The notes: generated by a model not told the origin, from the sequence alone. Positions 1 through 7,839 are shown, numbered from the stretch's first letter. The stretch is 36,587 bases of DNA from Candidatus Parcubacteria bacterium (GCA_021731495.1 JAKFXG010000017.1:1-36587); one strand, 5' to 3'. Numbers and translations: made by a program.

Positions 1-2251
1 GCACGGCAACATCGCGGTGTACGACTCAATGGCGAAGATGGCGCAGGAGTTTTCCTACCGCTATCCGCTTGTGCTCGGTCAAGGCAACTTCGGCTCTATC
101 GACGGCGACTCCCCCGCGGCCATGCGTTACACCGAAGCGAAGATGTCGCGCATCAGCGAGGCTCTCCTCGCCGACCTCGAAAAAGAAACGGTCGCTTGGA
201 ACCCGAACTACGACGCAACGCGTGAGGAGCCGAGGGTGCTTCCTGCCGCACTGCCAAACCTTCTTTTAAATGGGACGCTCGGTATCGCAGTCGGTATGGC
301 GACAAATATTCCGCCGCACAATCTTCGCGAGGTGGTCGCCGCAACCGTGCATCTCATTGAAAATCCGGAAGCGACGACAAACGATCTTCTCGAGTTCGTG
401 AAAGGTCCCGATTTTCCGCTTGGCGGCGTTGCGTTCAGTCGCACCGATATCGTACATGCCTACAGCTCCGGTAAAGGGCCGGTCGTGGTGCGCGGCGAGG
501 CCGAGATAGTCGACGATGGAAAGAAAGACACGCGCATCATCATTACTTCCATCCCGTATCGCGTGAACAAGAGCGAGCTCATTTCGCGTATCGCAGATTT
601 AGTACAGGAGAAGAAGCTCGAGGGCATTCGCGATTTGCGCGATGAGTCGACGAGCGACATCCGTGTCGTCGTGGAGCTGAAGGGTACGGCACATCCGCAA
701 GCGGTCCTGAACGCCTTGTATAAGCACACCGAGCTCGAGAGTACGTTCCACTACAACATGCTTGCGCTCGTCGACGGCGTGCCGGAAATACTCTCGCTCT
801 CGGGTATGCTTGGACACTTTGTGAAGCATCGCCAAGAGGTCGTGAAGCGCCGCACCGAGTATGATCTGCGGCAGGCCGAAGCGCGCGAACATATTCTCCT
901 CGGGCTCTGCAAAGCACTCGACCACATCGATGAAGTCATCGCGATCATCAAGAAAGCGACGGATGTTCCTGCCGCGTCGCTCGCGCTTCAGAAGAAATTC
1001 GGTTTCTCGGTACTTCAGGCGGCGGCGATTCTCGAAATGCGTCTTTCGAAGCTTGCGGGTCTTGAGCGCAAGAAGCTTGAGGACGAACTTTCCGAAGTGC
1101 AGGCACTCATCGCAACTCTGAAAGAGATCCTTTCCTCGCCGAAGAAGATCCTCGCGGTGGTGAAGTCGGAGCTCATTGAGCTTGCAGAGAAATATGGGGA
1201 CGACCGCCGCACAAAGATTGTGAAAGGCGGCGTGCAGAATATCTCCGTCGAAGATCTCGTACCGGATGAGGAATCGATGCTTGTATTGACCGAAGGCGGC
1301 TATGTAAAGCGCACCAATCCGGCCGAGTACCGCAAACAAAAGCGCGGTGGTGTGGGCGTCGTGGACATCGCAACAAAGGAGGAGGACATCGTGACGCACT
1401 TCCTCGTCGCCTCTGCGCATAGCGATCTGCTTTTCTTTACGAATTTCGGCAAAGCGTATCAGATCAAGATGTATGAAATACCCGAAGGTCGCCGTGCGAC
1501 AAAAGGGAAGTCCATCATGAACTTCCTCCCGCTTGCGGGCGAAGAATCGGTGACAGGCGTGCTCGCAGTGCCAAAGGGCGCCGCGCTCGACGCTTCGTCG
1601 ATTGTATTTGTGACGCAGGAGGGCGTCGTGAAGCGTGTGGCCGCGAAAAGCTTCGCAGATGTGCGCCGCTCGGGCATTATCGCGATTAATTTGAAGAAGG
1701 CTAAAACCGGCAAAGCCGGTTCGCCCGACGCCGCAACGGCGTCTAGGGGCGACACGCTCGTCGCGGCTCAACTTGCCGAGAGCGCAGACACTGTTTCCAT
1801 AGTGACTGCAAAGGGTCAGAGCATCCGATTTGATGCTGAGGAAGTTCGCGAGATGGGTCGCACGGCCGGCGGCGTGCGCGGCATGAGTGTGCGAAAGGGT
1901 GACCGAGTTGTCTCGGCAGAAGTCATCCCTGCCACAGCAAAGGACGCATCGCTCCTCGTCATCATGAGCAAGGGCTACGGCAAGCGCACGAAGATGTCCG
2001 AATATAAAGTACAGGGTCGTGGCGGCTCGGGCATCAAGACCGCGGAAGTTACGCCAAAGACGGGCGAGATCATCGGCGCAAAAATCGTCTCGGGAGACAT
2101 TGAGGACGAAGAGATCGTCGTCGTCTCGAAGAAGGGGCAGGTGATACGCACATCGGTTGCCGAGATCTCCATTCTTTCGCGTGCTACTCAGGGCGTGCGC
2201 ATTATGAAGATGCGCGAGGGTGACTCTATCGCCTCCATGGTTGCGCTCTAA
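1..2251 (+). CDS. gyrA: DNA gyrase subunit A, 5'-truncated by the window edge
   Basis: Breakage-reunion subunit of DNA gyrase, which introduces negative supercoils with GyrB. The frame is open from base 2 and begins [15 protein letters not shown], which belongs to the winged-helix domain just before the active site, so about the first 85-90 residues are missing. The catalytic tyrosine is in [10 protein letters not shown] (codon 128-130). The tower and coiled-coil region follows, then a C-terminal beta-pinwheel with a GyrA-box-like KQKRGGVG near 1334-1357, which favours gyrase over ParC. In the pinwheel (about 1699-1744) an in-frame insert encoding [16 protein letters not shown] is built of two perfect hairpins (see the repeat entry). 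No GyrB is visible. Identification is firm; only the start is unknown. Confidence 0.96.
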   Translation, partial: HGNIAVYDSMAKMAQEFSYRYPLVLGQGNFGSIDGDSPAAMRYTEAKMSRISEALLADLEKETVAWNPNYDATREEPRVLPAALPNLLLNGTLGIAVGMATNIPPHNLREVVAATVHLIENPEATTNDLLEFVKGPDFPLGGVAFSRTDIVHAYSSGKGPVVVRGEAEIVDDGKKDTRIIITSIPYRVNKSELISRIADLVQEKKLEGIRDLRDESTSDIRVVVELKGTAHPQAVLNALYKHTELESTFHYNMLALVDGVPEILSLSGMLGHFVKHRQEVVKRRTEYDLRQAEAREHILLGLCKALDHIDEVIAIIKKATDVPAASLALQKKFGFSVLQAAAILEMRLSKLAGLERKKLEDELSEVQALIATLKEILSSPKKILAVVKSELIELAEKYGDDRRTKIVKGGVQNISVEDLVPDEESMLVLTEGGYVKRTNPAEYRKQKRGGVGVVDIATKEEDIVTHFLVASAHSDLLFFTNFGKAYQIKMYEIPEGRRATKGKSIMNFLPLAGEESVTGVLAVPKGAALDASSIVFVTQEGVVKRVAAKSFADVRRSGIIAINLKKAKTGKAGSPDAATASRGDTLVAAQLAESADTVSIVTAKGQSIRFDAEEVREMGRTAGGVRGMSVRKGDRVVSAEVIPATAKDASLLVIMSKGYGKRTKMSEYKVQGRGGSGIKTAEVTPKTGEIIGAKIVSGDIEDEEIVVVSKKGQVIRTSVAEISILSRATQGVRIMKMREGDSIASMVAL
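1699..1744 (+). repeat. in-frame double-hairpin element (family B) in gyrA
   Basis: Two adjacent perfect inverted repeats: AACCGGC/GCCGGTT with loop AAA (1705-1721) and GACGCCG/CGGCGTC with loop CAA (1727-1743). The stretch GGCTAAA..CCGGC..CGCCCGACGC is related to the minus strand of 21605-21657 inside miaA. It is translated in frame ([11 protein letters not shown]) and lies between beta-pinwheel blades, where an insertion should be tolerated. Confidence 0.7.
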
Positions 2252-2399
2252 TATGCAGCTTTTACAAATCTTAATCAGTGCTGAAAACAAGAAATAAGCG
2301 AATGTCATCCTAACGGGATTCCTAAGAAAGAAGCTAGTCATAGGAGGTTTAGTCGTCACTGCTCCTGCAAAATTCTGGTGGAAGGGGAAAATAATTCAG

Positions 2400-2564
2400 A
2401 TGAATTACAGCAATATCATTACTTTTGCTCCTCAACAGAACAAAAAGAATATAATTACAGCAACAGAAAAACTGTCTGTAGAAGAAGTGCCAATGATCGC
2501 CTTTTCGAAAGTAGAGGGAAACCAAAAATTTGCAAACTGGATTCGAAAGACGCTCGTAAAATGA
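2400..2564 (+). CDS. small hypothetical ORF, possibly a gene remnant
   Basis: A 54-residue ORF starting MNYSNIITFAPQQNKKN and ending FANWIRKTLVK. I do not recognise it. Its TGA overlaps the next ATG (2561) in an ATGA arrangement, which supports coding. The same frame stays open upstream to 2298 and would encode RKKLVIGGLVVTAPAKFWW, which looks like a membrane anchor, but that extension has no ATG, GTG or TTG. An AGGAGGT motif at 2342-2348 is not followed by a start in this frame. It may be the 3' part of a decayed membrane-protein gene. No other gene is visible between gyrA and this ORF. Confidence 0.35.
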   Translation: MNYSNIITFAPQQNKKNIITATEKLSVEEVPMIAFSKVEGNQKFANWIRKTLVK

Positions 2565-2865
2565 AAAAGATTGTTGTCACGATGCCGGTAGCGGATGCGG
2601 ATAAGATCCGACAGGCGATAGGTGAGGTTACGGGAAGGTTGGGAATTATTCTTTTTGCAGTTTCAGTGTGCGTGGCATCGGGCGATTTCTGCCAGGTGAT
2701 GATGCGCATCCCGCCATCGGTGAAGTAGGGAGGCTCGAAGAAGTTGAAGAAGAGCGTATCGAAGTGAACTGCGCTGATGAACTTGTCACAGACGTAGTCG
2801 CCGCTATTCGTGCCGCGCACCCCTACGAAGAACCCGCCATCGACGTCTATCCACTCGAAAGTTGA
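2561..2865 (+). pseudogene. YqfO/NIF3 C-terminal-like (CutA-fold) protein, frameshifted
   Basis: The first part (ATG 2561) encodes MKKIVVTMPVADADKIRQAI and the second part, one frame over, encodes RGIGRFLPGDDAHPAIGEVG and later AAHPYEEPAIDVYPLES. Together they match the roughly 100-residue YqfO/NIF3 C-terminal domain family, whose hallmarks are GxGxFxPxxxAxPxIGExG and HPYEEPAxDVY. The frames join near 2646-2655. One extra G in the GGG of TTGGGAATTAT would restore LGNYSFCSFSVRGIG. So this is either a single-base-deletion pseudogene or a sequencing/assembly indel. Apart from the shift the gene is complete. The function of stand-alone versions is not established. Confidence 0.75.
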
Positions 2866-2896
2866 TTGCGCGGCCGCCTTTGGCGGCCGCGTCGAG
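2861..2896 (+). repeat. intergenic palindromic repeat, copy 1 (GTTGATTG + GC palindrome)
   Basis: GTTGATTGCG followed by GCGGCCGCC-ttt-GGCGGCCGC (2870-2890). The same unit, with the same eight-base lead GTTGATTG, recurs at 3494-3528. It overlaps the TGA of the preceding frameshifted gene. It could act as a transcription terminator, but there is no U-tract. Confidence 0.6.
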
Positions 2897-2920
2897 TTTA
2901 CAAGGTTGAACCTTGTAAAC
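2896..2920. repeat. perfect inverted repeat, 12-bp arms, 1-nt centre
   Basis: GTTTACAAGGTT-g-AACCTTGTAAAC. It lies in the gap before the cysteine-cluster gene, where it could be an operator or a cruciform site. No known regulator motif is recognised. Confidence 0.55.
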
Positions 2921-2989
2921 ACTAAATCTTGTAAATAGGGTATTCGCGGTGTAGGGTTCGAGCGGAGCAATCACTTGTAGGAGCGAACC

Positions 2990-3448
2990 ATGACCGAAAA
3001 GAGTGGGGTCGTGCGCTCTTGTGGGGAGTGCACGGCATGTTGTAAGACGCACGAGATAGAATCTCTGCAAAAGCCCGCCAATAAATGGTGTGAGCACTGC
3101 GTCATCGGGGTCAAATGCTCAATATATGAAAGGCGCCCGAAGGCGTGCATAGAATACAGTTGTGCATGGCTTGAAGGAAAGGGTGCCGAGACTGAACGGC
3201 CGGATAAAACCGGCATCGTAGTGGATGCCATGATCTCGGACAATAAGGAGGAAGCTCTCGTGCGAGTCATTGAGGTCTTCGAGGGACGGCTCGAAAAACC
3301 TTACGCGAAAAGAATAATTACCGCGTTTCTATTGAGTGGAATCGTCGTGTATTGTTCACCAATCGGTAGGGCAGGGTATTTTAGGTCGCCGCCCGGCGCA
3401 AAGCCCGGCCCTATATTGAAAACGATAATGGGACTGCTGGAACAATAA
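2990..3448 (+). CDS. YkgJ-like cysteine-cluster protein (putative metal-binding)
   Basis: A 152-residue soluble protein. The N-terminal half carries the cysteine pattern of the YkgJ/UPF0153 family: CGECTACC at residues 11-18, then WCEHC, C.IYERRPKAC and YSCAW. These clusters are thought to bind iron or zinc; no reaction is established. The start is supported by a good Shine-Dalgarno (AGGAG, 2972-2976 region) about 6-8 nt before ATG 2990. This is unlike most first genes in the window, which look leaderless. A strong GC hairpin at 3457-3480 follows the stop. Family assignment rests on the cysteine spacing only. Confidence 0.7.
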   Translation: MTEKSGVVRSCGECTACCKTHEIESLQKPANKWCEHCVIGVKCSIYERRPKACIEYSCAWLEGKGAETERPDKTGIVVDAMISDNKEEALVRVIEVFEGRLEKPYAKRIITAFLLSGIVVYCSPIGRAGYFRSPPGAKPGPILKTIMGLLEQ

Positions 3449-3456
3449 GGACGGAA

Positions 3457-3480
3457 GGGCCGCTTCGCGAGAAGCGGCCC
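3457..3480 (+). terminator. terminator-like hairpin after the cysteine-cluster gene
   Basis: Perfect 10-bp stem GGGCCGCTTC/GAAGCGGCCC with loop GCGA, followed by GAACTTTTA. The U-tract is poor, so termination efficiency is uncertain. Confidence 0.55.
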
Positions 3481-3493
3481 GAACTTTTATAGT

Positions 3494-3528
3494 GTTGATT
3501 GCGTGGCCGCCAGAGGCGGCCACGTGCT
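3494..3528 (+). repeat. intergenic palindromic repeat, copy 2 (GTTGATTG + GC palindrome)
   Basis: GTTGATTGCG, then CGTGGCCGCC-aga-GGCGGCCACG (3502-3524). It shares the eight-base lead and the GGCCGCC/GGCGGCC arms with copy 1 at 2861-2896. The loops differ (aga against ttt) and there is one compensated pair difference in the stem, as expected if stem pairing is conserved. Confidence 0.6.
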
Positions 3529-3541
3529 ATTTTATAGGCAT

Positions 3542-4078
3542 ATGAGCGCGCACTTCAGTTCTCCGCGTGAGAACATTCTTCAGCTCGGTTTGCACGAAGG
3601 CATGAAGGTGGGTGATTTTGGTGCCGGCTCCGGCCACTATGCGCGCGCCGCTGCGGCTGTCGTCGGACGTGATGGGAAAGTCTATGCGATCGATGTGCAA
3701 GAAAATGTGTTGAAGCACTTGAAGCTCAACACACACATTCACCACCAAAGTACCATCGACGCAGTGTGGGGCAATATCGAGAAGCCAGGCGGCACGCACC
3801 TGCGCGATGCATCGCTTGACGCGATCATACTCGCGAACACATTCTTCCAGATCGAAAATCGTTTCGGGTGTTTGGGGGAAATAAAACGTGTCCTGAAGCC
3901 GGGCGGAAAGCTTATGGTGGTCGACTGGGCGGGCAGCTATGGCGGCATGGGCCCGACACCCGAGAAGGTCATTTCCGAACACGACGCCGAAGCGTTTTTC
4001 ATCAACGGAGGTTTTCATAAGGCAAAATCATTTCGTGCAGGGCCGCACCATTACGGCATTATTTTTACCGCTCCATGA
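3542..4078 (+). CDS. class I SAM-dependent methyltransferase
   Basis: A 178-residue Rossmann-fold methyltransferase. Motif I is VGDFGAGSGHYA, motif II is VYAIDVQE, and the post-core RVLKPGGKLMVVDW is typical of small-molecule or UbiE-like enzymes. I chose ATG 3542 (MSAHFSSPRENI) because an earlier in-frame GTG (3503) lies inside the palindromic repeat. A weak -10-like TTTTAT ends 6 nt before 3542. The TGA overlaps the ATG of the next gene (4075-4078), so the two are translationally coupled. The substrate cannot be inferred. Confidence 0.85.
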   Translation: MSAHFSSPRENILQLGLHEGMKVGDFGAGSGHYARAAAAVVGRDGKVYAIDVQENVLKHLKLNTHIHHQSTIDAVWGNIEKPGGTHLRDASLDAIILANTFFQIENRFGCLGEIKRVLKPGGKLMVVDWAGSYGGMGPTPEKVISEHDAEAFFINGGFHKAKSFRAGPHHYGIIFTAP

Positions 4079-5370
4079 AAATAACTCTCTTCCAGGGCAT
4101 TTTATTTGGCGTTTTTGGCGTTGCGGCGCTCATCGGTCTTTTTGTTTTCTCGACATCCACGAACAAAACCGGCACAAGTGCAATTGGCACCGTGGTTATC
4201 TGGGGAACGCTGCCCGAGGAAGACGTGAAAGCCACGCTTGTCGCTGTGGCTCAAACGGAAGATTCTTTTAAAAGTGTCTCGTATGTCGAGAAGGATTCGG
4301 CGACCCTGGCCTCGGAACTTTCATCGGCCATAGCGACAGGGAACGCTCCGGACATGGTTCTTTCGTCGCAAGAGGAGTTGCATGCGCTCGCGCGGTTCAT
4401 CTCCCCAATCCCCTCCGATACCCTTTCCCCGAATATATTTATGAACACGTTTATCATGGGTGCGGGCGTTTTTGCGGCACCGAGCGGCTATTACGGCATC
4501 CCGTTCCTCGTCGATCCGCTCGTGCTCTTTTCGAATCGAACCATTCTCACCAGTAACGGTATCGCGAGACCCCCTGCGACATGGGAGGCATTGACCGGCC
4601 TCGTGCCCAAGGTCGCGGTTCTTACGCCCTCGCGGCAGATCACGCGCGGACTCATCGCGCTTGGCACGTACGACAACGTCCGCAACGCGCGCGGGATACT
4701 CTCAGCGCTCTTTCTCCAAACGGGTGTTCCTATGTCTGCGTATGCGGCCAATGGAGTTCTTACCGCCAATCTGAGCGGTCCCGCCGGCGACACGACGCCC
4801 GGACAGGCGGTGCTCGGTTTCTATAGCCAGTTCGCCGACCCTTCGAAGGTTTCGTACACTTGGAATGCATCACTTCCGGATTCACAGCAGGGATTTCGTA
4901 ATGGAGACCTCGCGCTCTACATCGGCTATGCGTCCGAAGCGCGCTTTCTCGCGGCGGCAAATCCGAATCTTGATTTTGGCATCGCGCCTCTGCCACAGCC
5001 GGCGACCGCGAACGTGAAGAGCACCCATGGTCTCGTCTACGCGTTCATGATCCCGCGCGGTGCGAAGAATGCGGCCGGAGCGTATCAGGCTGCGGTTCTC
5101 CTCACTGGTGCTGCTGAGCAAACGATTGCCGCTAACGCAACCGGCCTTGCTCCTGCCGCTTTGAATTCGCTTTCGAGTGTGCCAGAGAGTCCCGTTGCCG
5201 CCATCGCGTACGCCGGAGCGCTCTACACCAGGACGTGGCTGTCCCCAGCGCCTGCCGCTACCGATGCGGTGTTTTCAAGTATGATTGGGAGTGTGATAAG
5301 TGGACGTTCAGCCTCGCAAGAGGCGCTCGCGACAGCCGAGCGCTCTTTGAGCGCGCTTCTGCAACAATAA
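4075..5370 (+). CDS. membrane-anchored extracellular solute-binding protein (family 1-like)
   Basis: 431 residues. One N-terminal membrane segment (about residues 4-25, no lipobox cysteine) is followed by an extracellular domain that reads as an ABC solute-binding protein: VVIWGTLPEED at the N-terminus, GNAPDMVLSS, YYGIPFLVDPLVLFSNR, PATWEAL, GLALYIGYASE-like and FGIAPLPQP segments. In this family such proteins bind sugars or peptides for an ABC importer, but no permease or ATPase gene is adjacent. Instead it is followed 3 nt later by an array of VirB2/TrbC-like genes. It may be a surface receptor rather than an importer subunit. Confidence 0.75.
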   Translation: MKITLFQGILFGVFGVAALIGLFVFSTSTNKTGTSAIGTVVIWGTLPEEDVKATLVAVAQTEDSFKSVSYVEKDSATLASELSSAIATGNAPDMVLSSQEELHALARFISPIPSDTLSPNIFMNTFIMGAGVFAAPSGYYGIPFLVDPLVLFSNRTILTSNGIARPPATWEALTGLVPKVAVLTPSRQITRGLIALGTYDNVRNARGILSALFLQTGVPMSAYAANGVLTANLSGPAGDTTPGQAVLGFYSQFADPSKVSYTWNASLPDSQQGFRNGDLALYIGYASEARFLAAANPNLDFGIAPLPQPATANVKSTHGLVYAFMIPRGAKNAAGAYQAAVLLTGAAEQTIAANATGLAPAALNSLSSVPESPVAAIAYAGALYTRTWLSPAPAATDAVFSSMIGSVISGRSASQEALATAERSLSALLQQ

Positions 5371-5373
5371 ATT

Positions 5374-5898
5374 ATGAAGGTGCATCTCGCCATCATTGCC
5401 CTTATCTTCGTCGCGTCCTTTGGGACACCATTACTTGCGGGCGCCGCTGGTCTTTGTGATGCTGCACAAGAAGCGGACTGCAGTTCTGTTGGGAAGGTCT
5501 GCGATCCAAGCACGGGGAATTGTATCTCTACAGGAGGGAATCCTCCAGCTGGACCCGGTAATTCTAATCCTCCTGCCGGGCTAGGAAACCCGAGCGCACC
5601 TCCCAGTGCTTCTGGCCAAAATGTCACCCTCATCAATCCGCTTCAAGGTGGAGGCAATCTCGAATCGTTCCTTCTCAGTATCCTTGCATTCGTCATACGC
5701 ATCGGTACCATCGCCGTCATACTCATGTTGGTTTTTGTGGGGTATAAATTCGTCGTCGCACGTGGTGAACCCGGCAAAATCACGGAGGCACGTAGTGCAC
5801 TTTTGTGGACCGTGGTCGGCGCTCTGATATTGCTCGGGTCACAAGCGATAGCCATTGCCATCAAATCTACAGTGCAAGCGATCTCGGCTGGTGGATAG
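5374..5898 (+). CDS. TrbC/VirB2-family pilin-like protein with Pro/Gly linker
   Basis: 174 residues. A signal peptide (residues 1-25, ending LLAGAAG) leads into a short secreted part with four cysteines (CDAAQEADCSSVGKVCDPSTGNC), a low-complexity linker rich in Gly, Pro, Asn and Ser, and two hydrophobic helices (about 98-125 and 141-168) separated by KFVVARGEPGKITEARSALL. That two-helix pattern with a polar turn is the VirB2/TrbC pilin layout. It is the first of six related small genes in the same direction with short gaps, so probably one operon with the solute-binding protein. No SD is evident. Confidence 0.7.
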   Translation: MKVHLAIIALIFVASFGTPLLAGAAGLCDAAQEADCSSVGKVCDPSTGNCISTGGNPPAGPGNSNPPAGLGNPSAPPSASGQNVTLINPLQGGGNLESFLLSILAFVIRIGTIAVILMLVFVGYKFVVARGEPGKITEARSALLWTVVGALILLGSQAIAIAIKSTVQAISAGG

Positions 5899-5906
5899 AT
5901 AACAGT

Positions 5907-6176
5907 ATGACCTTCGCTCAATTCGTTGGCAGTGGTTCGACCGGCATCGTCGGCCTTCTCAACACCATCGTCGTGCCGGTCATATTTGCCCTCGCGTTTG
6001 CTGTGTTCATTTGGGGCATCATAAACTACTTTTTTATTCATGGAGGAGAAGAGACGAAGCGCGAAGAGGGAAGGAGTTTTGCCCTCTGGGGCGTTATCGG
6101 GATGGTGGTTCTCTTTTCGGTCTGGGGGTTCGTGAACATATTGTTATCCACGCTCGGTATAGCGCCGACCCGGTAG
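5907..6176 (+). CDS. VirB2/TrbC-like two-helix membrane protein (array member 2)
   Basis: 89 residues from ATG 5907, the start that leaves no overlap with the upstream gene. There is no signal peptide. Two membrane helices flank the polar turn FFIHGGEETKREEGRSFALW, and the second helix carries VIGMVVLFSVWGFVNILL. The motifs FxWGxxNYF, G...R.EGR...LWG.IG and S.WG.VN recur in all following members of the array. Probably an inner-membrane pilin-like subunit of a type IV secretion or related surface structure; the role is inference from the fold. Confidence 0.65.
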   Translation: MTFAQFVGSGSTGIVGLLNTIVVPVIFALAFAVFIWGIINYFFIHGGEETKREEGRSFALWGVIGMVVLFSVWGFVNILLSTLGIAPTR

Positions 6177-6195
6177 TGTGCCATACTTGTCGTAT

Positions 6196-6657
6196 ATGAA
6201 ATCAATCGTTCGTGCGGTCTCAGTATCCGTCGCATTTCTTGCGCCTCTTATCGCATCCGCACAATATCCAGGTCCATACACTCAAAACACATCCCTATTT
6301 TTCTCGAACGGGTCAGTCTTTGGGGGTATGTTTGGCGGCGGTTTATTTGGAGGTCGTGGCATGGGTTCTTGTTTGAGTGGTATCTGCGGAATTGGGCAGA
6401 CGTTCCTCTACATCATTAACTCCGTTTTAGTCCCACTTCTCTTCGCGGTTGCTTTCATCGTATTCTTGTACGGTATCGCGCGGGCATACATCTTCTCTCA
6501 TGGAGAGCCGGAAGAAGTGTCAAAAGGCCACCGACTCATCCTCTGGGGTCTTATTGCATTTGTGGTAATGATATCGGTCTGGGGACTGGTAAACGTCATC
6601 GCAAACACATTCGGTCTTACGGGTGCCTATGCGCCGCCTCTGCCAAGGTCATACTAA
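6196..6657 (+). CDS. VirB2/TrbC-like membrane protein with signal peptide (array member 3)
   Basis: 153 residues from ATG 6196; an upstream GTG at 6178 is less likely. The signal peptide ends in LIASAQ. Next comes a Gly/Phe-rich exposed segment (about residues 34-60) containing CLSGIC, then two helices with the array motifs PLLFAVAFIVFLYG, FSHGEPEEVSKGHRLILWG and VMISVWGLVNVIANTFG. The two cysteines in the exposed part could form a disulfide. A -10-like CATACT lies 8 nt before the start. Confidence 0.65.
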   Translation: MKSIVRAVSVSVAFLAPLIASAQYPGPYTQNTSLFFSNGSVFGGMFGGGLFGGRGMGSCLSGICGIGQTFLYIINSVLVPLLFAVAFIVFLYGIARAYIFSHGEPEEVSKGHRLILWGLIAFVVMISVWGLVNVIANTFGLTGAYAPPLPRSY

Positions 6658-6671
6658 CCGATTCTAATATT

Positions 6672-7049
6672 ATGCGTACTCTCTATCGAATCGCGGCACC
6701 GACAATCCTGTTTGCATCTTCTTTGGTGCCGCTAATGGCGTCTGCACAGGCCGGAAGCGTCAATCCGCGCCTCATTCAGTACTACGGAGACACTATTATC
6801 TGGGCTATAAACTTCGTCGTCGCGCCGGTTCTGATGGCCATCGCGTTCATATTCTTCCTGTGGGGCGTCTTTAAGTATTTCATTTTGGGCGCGGAGAGCG
6901 ACACCGAACGCGCAACAGGGAGACAGTTCATCCTCTGGGGCATCATAGCCTTTGTCATCATTACCTCTCTCTGGGGGCTTGTAGCTGTTGTTGGGAATAC
7001 CTTTGGTCTATATGCAGGCGGTCGAGCGCCGCCATACCCGACGCTTTAA
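6672..7049 (+). CDS. VirB2/TrbC-like membrane protein with signal peptide (array member 4)
   Basis: 125 residues. The signal peptide ends in PLMASAQA and is followed by a short exposed segment. Two helices carry the array motifs PVLMAIAFIFFLWGVFKYF, GAESDTERATGRQFILWG and FVIITSLWGLVAVVGNTFG. It begins 14 nt after the previous stop, with no SD. Of the array members it resembles members 3 and 5 most, which suggests tandem duplication and divergence. Confidence 0.65.
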   Translation: MRTLYRIAAPTILFASSLVPLMASAQAGSVNPRLIQYYGDTIIWAINFVVAPVLMAIAFIFFLWGVFKYFILGAESDTERATGRQFILWGIIAFVIITSLWGLVAVVGNTFGLYAGGRAPPYPTL

Positions 7050-7101
7050 TTTCTCTGAATGTTCTTGTGGAAAACTATCCACACGAACCGGAAGAGTATA
7101 G

Positions 7102-7129
7102 TTGACCCCGTCTGTAGGAACGGTACAAT
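7102..7129 (+). promoter_or_regulatory. sigma70-type promoter before array member 5
   Basis: TTGACC (7102-7107), 16-bp spacer, TACAAT (7124-7129), about 26 nt before ATG 7156. Just upstream, TGTGGA-aaacta-TCCACA (around 7067-7080) forms an inverted repeat that could be an operator. Confidence 0.6.
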
Positions 7130-7155
7130 TACTTCGTTATCCGCTTACCTATACC

Positions 7156-7530
7156 ATGAAAAAGGTCCTTACATTTACTTCAGGAGTTCTTGCTGTGTTT
7201 GCCCTGCCGCTTGCCTCATCCGCTCAGACGATCCGTAACATTTCGGATGCCGGTTCGTTTGTCATCAACACCATCAACGGCGTCCTCGTCCCCGTACTTT
7301 TTGCGGTGGCGTTCATCGTCTTCCTCTGGGGCGCGTTCAAGACGTTCATCCTGGGAGCCGGCTCCGATGAAGTAAAGGAACAGGGTAAGAATCTCATGCT
7401 TTGGGGCCTCATCGGCTTCTTCGTGATGGTCTCAATCTGGGGTCTGGTGAACATTCTTACAGGCACCATCAACTTCGGAAATAGCACCGGTCCTACCTCT
7501 GTGCCGACCACTGGCGTACAGGTAAGATAA
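7156..7530 (+). CDS. VirB2/TrbC-like membrane protein with signal peptide (array member 5)
   Basis: 124 residues from ATG 7156 (MKKVLTFTSGV). The signal peptide ends in LASSAQ. Two helices show NTINGVLVPVLFAVAFIVF, then LGAGSDEVKEQGKNLMLWG and FVMVSIWGLVNILTGT, and a Thr/Pro-rich tail follows. A 107-bp gap with its own promoter (7102-7129) separates it from member 4, so the last two genes may also be expressed separately. Confidence 0.65.
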   Translation: MKKVLTFTSGVLAVFALPLASSAQTIRNISDAGSFVINTINGVLVPVLFAVAFIVFLWGAFKTFILGAGSDEVKEQGKNLMLWGLIGFFVMVSIWGLVNILTGTINFGNSTGPTSVPTTGVQVR

Positions 7531-7538
7531 GAAACTAA

Positions 7539-7823
7539 ATGCCCGGGAAAGTTCCACCCGTTCTCGATAAATTCCTCGGGAGCGTCGTCAAAGAGATTGT
7601 TAACCCGATCATTCTGCTCCTCGCGGCGGGTGCGTTCGTTGTCTTCATCTGGGGCGTGTTTCAGTTCATCAGAGAGGCGGGGGACGAAGGAAAACGTGCG
7701 GAGGGCAAACAGGCTATCCTCTGGGGCCTCATTGGTCTTGTGGTTATCTTCGGCGCGTATGGCATCATCAATGTCGCACTGGACACGTTCAGCATTGACC
7801 GAATTCAGAAGATTTCTAAGTAG
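7539..7823 (+). CDS. VirB2/TrbC-like two-helix membrane protein (array member 6)
   Basis: 94 residues, no signal peptide. An amphipathic start (MPGKVPPVLDKFLGSVVKEI) leads into two helices with FVVFIWGVFQFI, the polar turn REAGDEGKRAEGKQAILWG and LVVIFGAYGIINVAL. It starts 8 nt after member 5 and ends the array; a strong bidirectional terminator follows. As in member 2, the lack of a signal peptide sets it apart from members 1 and 3-5. Confidence 0.65.
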   Translation: MPGKVPPVLDKFLGSVVKEIVNPIILLLAAGAFVVFIWGVFQFIREAGDEGKRAEGKQAILWGLIGLVVIFGAYGIINVALDTFSIDRIQKISK

Positions 7824-7839
7824 TAGGGGAATATAAAGA

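Noticed and set aside
599-2359. 586-codon open frame on the minus strand opposite gyrA
   Set aside because: It is the shadow of a well-supported gyrA frame; its translation is Arg/His/Cys-rich with no domain and has no start signals.
3503-3541. GTG start of the methyltransferase at 3503
   Set aside because: It would translate the palindromic repeat; MSAHFSS from 3542 is the sensible start.
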